Assembly: GCA_030424595.1 (NCBI GenBank)
Contig: JAUHWG010000036.1
Span: 31,209-95,208 of the forward strand
Source: Polyangia bacterium
GTDB lineage: Bacteria > Myxococcota_A > Polyangia > Nannocystales > Nannocystaceae
Length of the DNA stretch: 64,000 bases
Reading direction: 5' to 3'
Shown here in pieces: positions 62,705 to 64,000 of this stretch; the first letter of the stretch is position 1; each line of letters starts with the position of its first letter. The notes under the pieces are model-generated. The model was not told the origin of the DNA and made no database searches. It was given only the letters and a program-made list of their open reading frames with translations. A program made the translations under genes and the position numbers.

Positions 62705-63021
62705 GTTAGTTAACTTTGATCCGGGGGCTGTGGAGCTGCCGTGGCGGCGGCTCACGAGGAGGGGGAGCCGGGCGTGGCTGCTCCTCGGGGGCATCTCGTC
62801 CCTCGTCACATCAGGCGCATCTCCTCGCTCATCAGGGGCTCGGTGACGGTCGCCCGATACGTCAGGAGCGTCGCGCCGGCGGAGGCTGAGGGGCTCGGCC
62901 TGTGGTCGCTCTTCCGTCCGACGTCACCCCGAGAGGGGCGACAGAGGCGGCTTCTGGCCGTTCCCGGGGCATGCGTCGCGCAGGGGTGAGCGCGGAGAGC
63001 CGCTCTCGACGCGTGGGGTCT
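62705..63021. other. Intergenic stretch, nothing recognised
   Basis: About 317 bases between the MarR operator and the stop of a reverse-strand membrane protein. Short frames in both directions show no ribosome-binding site or motif. The A/T-rich part (up to about 62720) belongs to the MarR promoter. Confidence 0.4.
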
Positions 63022-63648
63022 CTAGGAGGGGCGGCGGGCGAGGCGGGCGAGGTGGACGAGGGCGGGCCCAAAGGCCAGGTTCGCGAGGGCGAGCAGGTAG
63101 TGGAAGACGTCGATGCGATCGAAGGGTCCGAGCTCACCGTCCGTGCCGACGCCGAGCCCGGCGACGAGGACGAGGATCGCTCCGGAGGTGAGGAGGAGGC
63201 CGCCTCGGCGCGCTCGCCCGAGGCTGCGGAGACCGACGAGGAGGGCGCTCATCGTCCCGAGGGCGCCGATGCCGATGCCGTAGGTCGGCAGCACGTCGAG
63301 GAGCATGGCGATCGCGAAGAGCCCCGCCAGGAGGCCCATGATCCGTGTCCAGCTGCGCTTGGTCAGCGCCAGCGGCCGGGCGATCGCGACCGCCGCGAGC
63401 CCGAGCAGAGGCATGGTCATGCCGGTCGCGAAGGCGCTGAGTGTGCTGTGGAGCGGCAGGAGCGCGTCAGCGCCGGCGAAGCGGAGCACGCCGACGAAGG
63501 CGGCGAGGCCCATCAGGCTGAGGCCGATCGCCGCCGCGTGGAGGTGGTGACGCCCCGCCCCGAGCGGGGCGCCGGTGATGAGGCTGCGGATGGCCGTCAG
63601 CGTGCTGAGGACGAGGACGCTGTCGGAGATCGCATGCGCTAGCTGCAT
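63022..63648 (-). CDS. Polytopic membrane protein, unknown
   Basis: The 208-residue product has about six hydrophobic helices (for example L-H-A-A-A-I-G-L-S-L-M-G-L-A-A-F-V-G-V, M-P-L-L-G-L-A-A-V-A-I-A, I-M-G-L-L-A-G-L-F-A-I-A-M-L-L). Several His residues (A-H-A-I-S, R-H-H-L-H, F-H-Y-L) could bind metal or heme, but spacing does not fit a known family with confidence. It ends R-L-A-R-R-P-S. It stands alone on the reverse strand. Confidence 0.75.
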   Translation of the reverse strand: MQLAHAISDSVLVLSTLTAIRSLITGAPLGAGRHHLHAAAIGLSLMGLAAFVGVLRFAGADALLPLHSTLSAFATGMTMPLLGLAAVAIARPLALTKRSWTRIMGLLAGLFAIAMLLDVLPTYGIGIGALGTMSALLVGLRSLGRARRGGLLLTSGAILVLVAGLGVGTDGELGPFDRIDVFHYLLALANLAFGPALVHLARLARRPS

Positions 63649-64000
63649 GCCTCAGAGTAACAAAGGGCGGGCGCATCCCGAGCTCGTCGGCGCGCGATCG
63701 ACCTCGGCGTAGCCTTTCGCGCGGGCCGAGAGGCCCACCGTGCTGTCCTCGCTCGCAGCCGGGGCTCTTGCCTCGGCCTCCTAGGCCTAAAGTAAGCGCT
63801 GGTGTGAAACCGCCCCCCAGTTCCCTGTAGAAGTGCGCTCACGCGGACTTTTGCCGCCCGAGTGCTCGGGCGAGGGTGAAGGCTCACCTCCTGCTTGACG
63901 ACGGGCGGAGCTCGGAGGCTGAAGGCGGGCGGGCGAGGGGCGACGAGGCGGGTCCCTCGCGGACGCGGGTCCTCCCATGCCACGTGCTCGCCACGGGTCA
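63649..64000. other. Right-end intergenic stretch
   Basis: No recognisable gene. Around 63750-63785 a reverse-strand relative of the dispersed intergenic element is visible (GAGGCAAGAGCCCC on the reverse strand). CGCCCGAG-TG-CTCGGGCG (63855-63872) forms an 8-bp hairpin with a 2-base loop. A gene may begin or end just beyond the window edge. Confidence 0.45.

Overview
The window is high-GC bacterial chromosome with strong third-position G/C bias. It probably comes from a myxobacterium (Myxococcota) of the Nannocystaceae type. The evidence is a dense set of lipoproteins with long Ser/Thr-rich linkers and myxobacterial Cys-rich repeats (myxo_disulf_rpt / DUF4215), two transmembrane Ser/Thr kinases with TPR tails, a hybrid histidine kinase and a receiver-PATAN-roadblock regulator. 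No rRNA, tRNA, CRISPR array, prophage or intact insertion sequence was seen. The assignment is inferred from gene content, not from a marker gene.

Layout. 1-6.3 kb: partial alpha/beta hydrolase lipoprotein, orphan CoA-transferase B subunit, CE1-type esterase lipoprotein, then a reverse-strand DJ-1/PfpI - AraC - SDR group. 6.3-8.4 kb: gene-poor accessory patch with an 8-bp tandem repeat, a duplicated segment, a decayed IS91-type transposase tail and a small OmpA-like lipoprotein. 8.4-12.3 kb: cytochrome P450, a small ORF, a membrane protein and an HTH-like fragment. 12.3-21.9 kb: six secreted or regulatory genes, namely tandem DUF4215/DUF1554-like lipoproteins, a beta-propeller lipoprotein, the receiver-PATAN-roadblock protein, a P-domain lipoprotein and a copper-monooxygenase-like lipoprotein. 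22.2-33.6 kb: signalling block (Ser/Thr kinase, hybrid histidine kinase, GAF histidine kinase) with a decayed lipoprotein and a glycine-rich ALK-like lipoprotein between them. 33.7-44 kb: two methyltransferases, a second Ser/Thr kinase with a small downstream gene, a lipoprotein-P450 pair, an alpha/alpha-toroid protein and another modular lipoprotein. 44.2-53.5 kb: tail-anchored and coiled-coil membrane proteins, a metzincin-cupin-DUF2786 group, a PAS-STAS regulator, a Kef-type antiporter and a DUF3124 lipoprotein. 53.5-64 kb: leucine-rich-repeat protein, FG-GAP lipoprotein, cupin, SpoU-type methyltransferase, zinc-ribbon protein, phytoene-desaturase-like oxidoreductase, methyltransferase-MarR operon and a polytopic membrane protein.

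Shared themes. Eight or nine lipoproteins follow one plan: lipobox, a short acidic G-D-D tag right after the lipidated Cys (exact in six), a Ser/Thr/Gly/Glu linker, optional Cys-rich repeats, then a different distal domain each time. They look like interchangeable heads on a common surface stalk. The acidic tag is the best candidate here for an undescribed sorting signal. Intergenic DNA carries short tandem repeats (8, 9, 10 and 24 bp), several long perfect hairpins, and a dispersed intergenic element with the core GGCARGAGTCCCGCG found just after stop codons.
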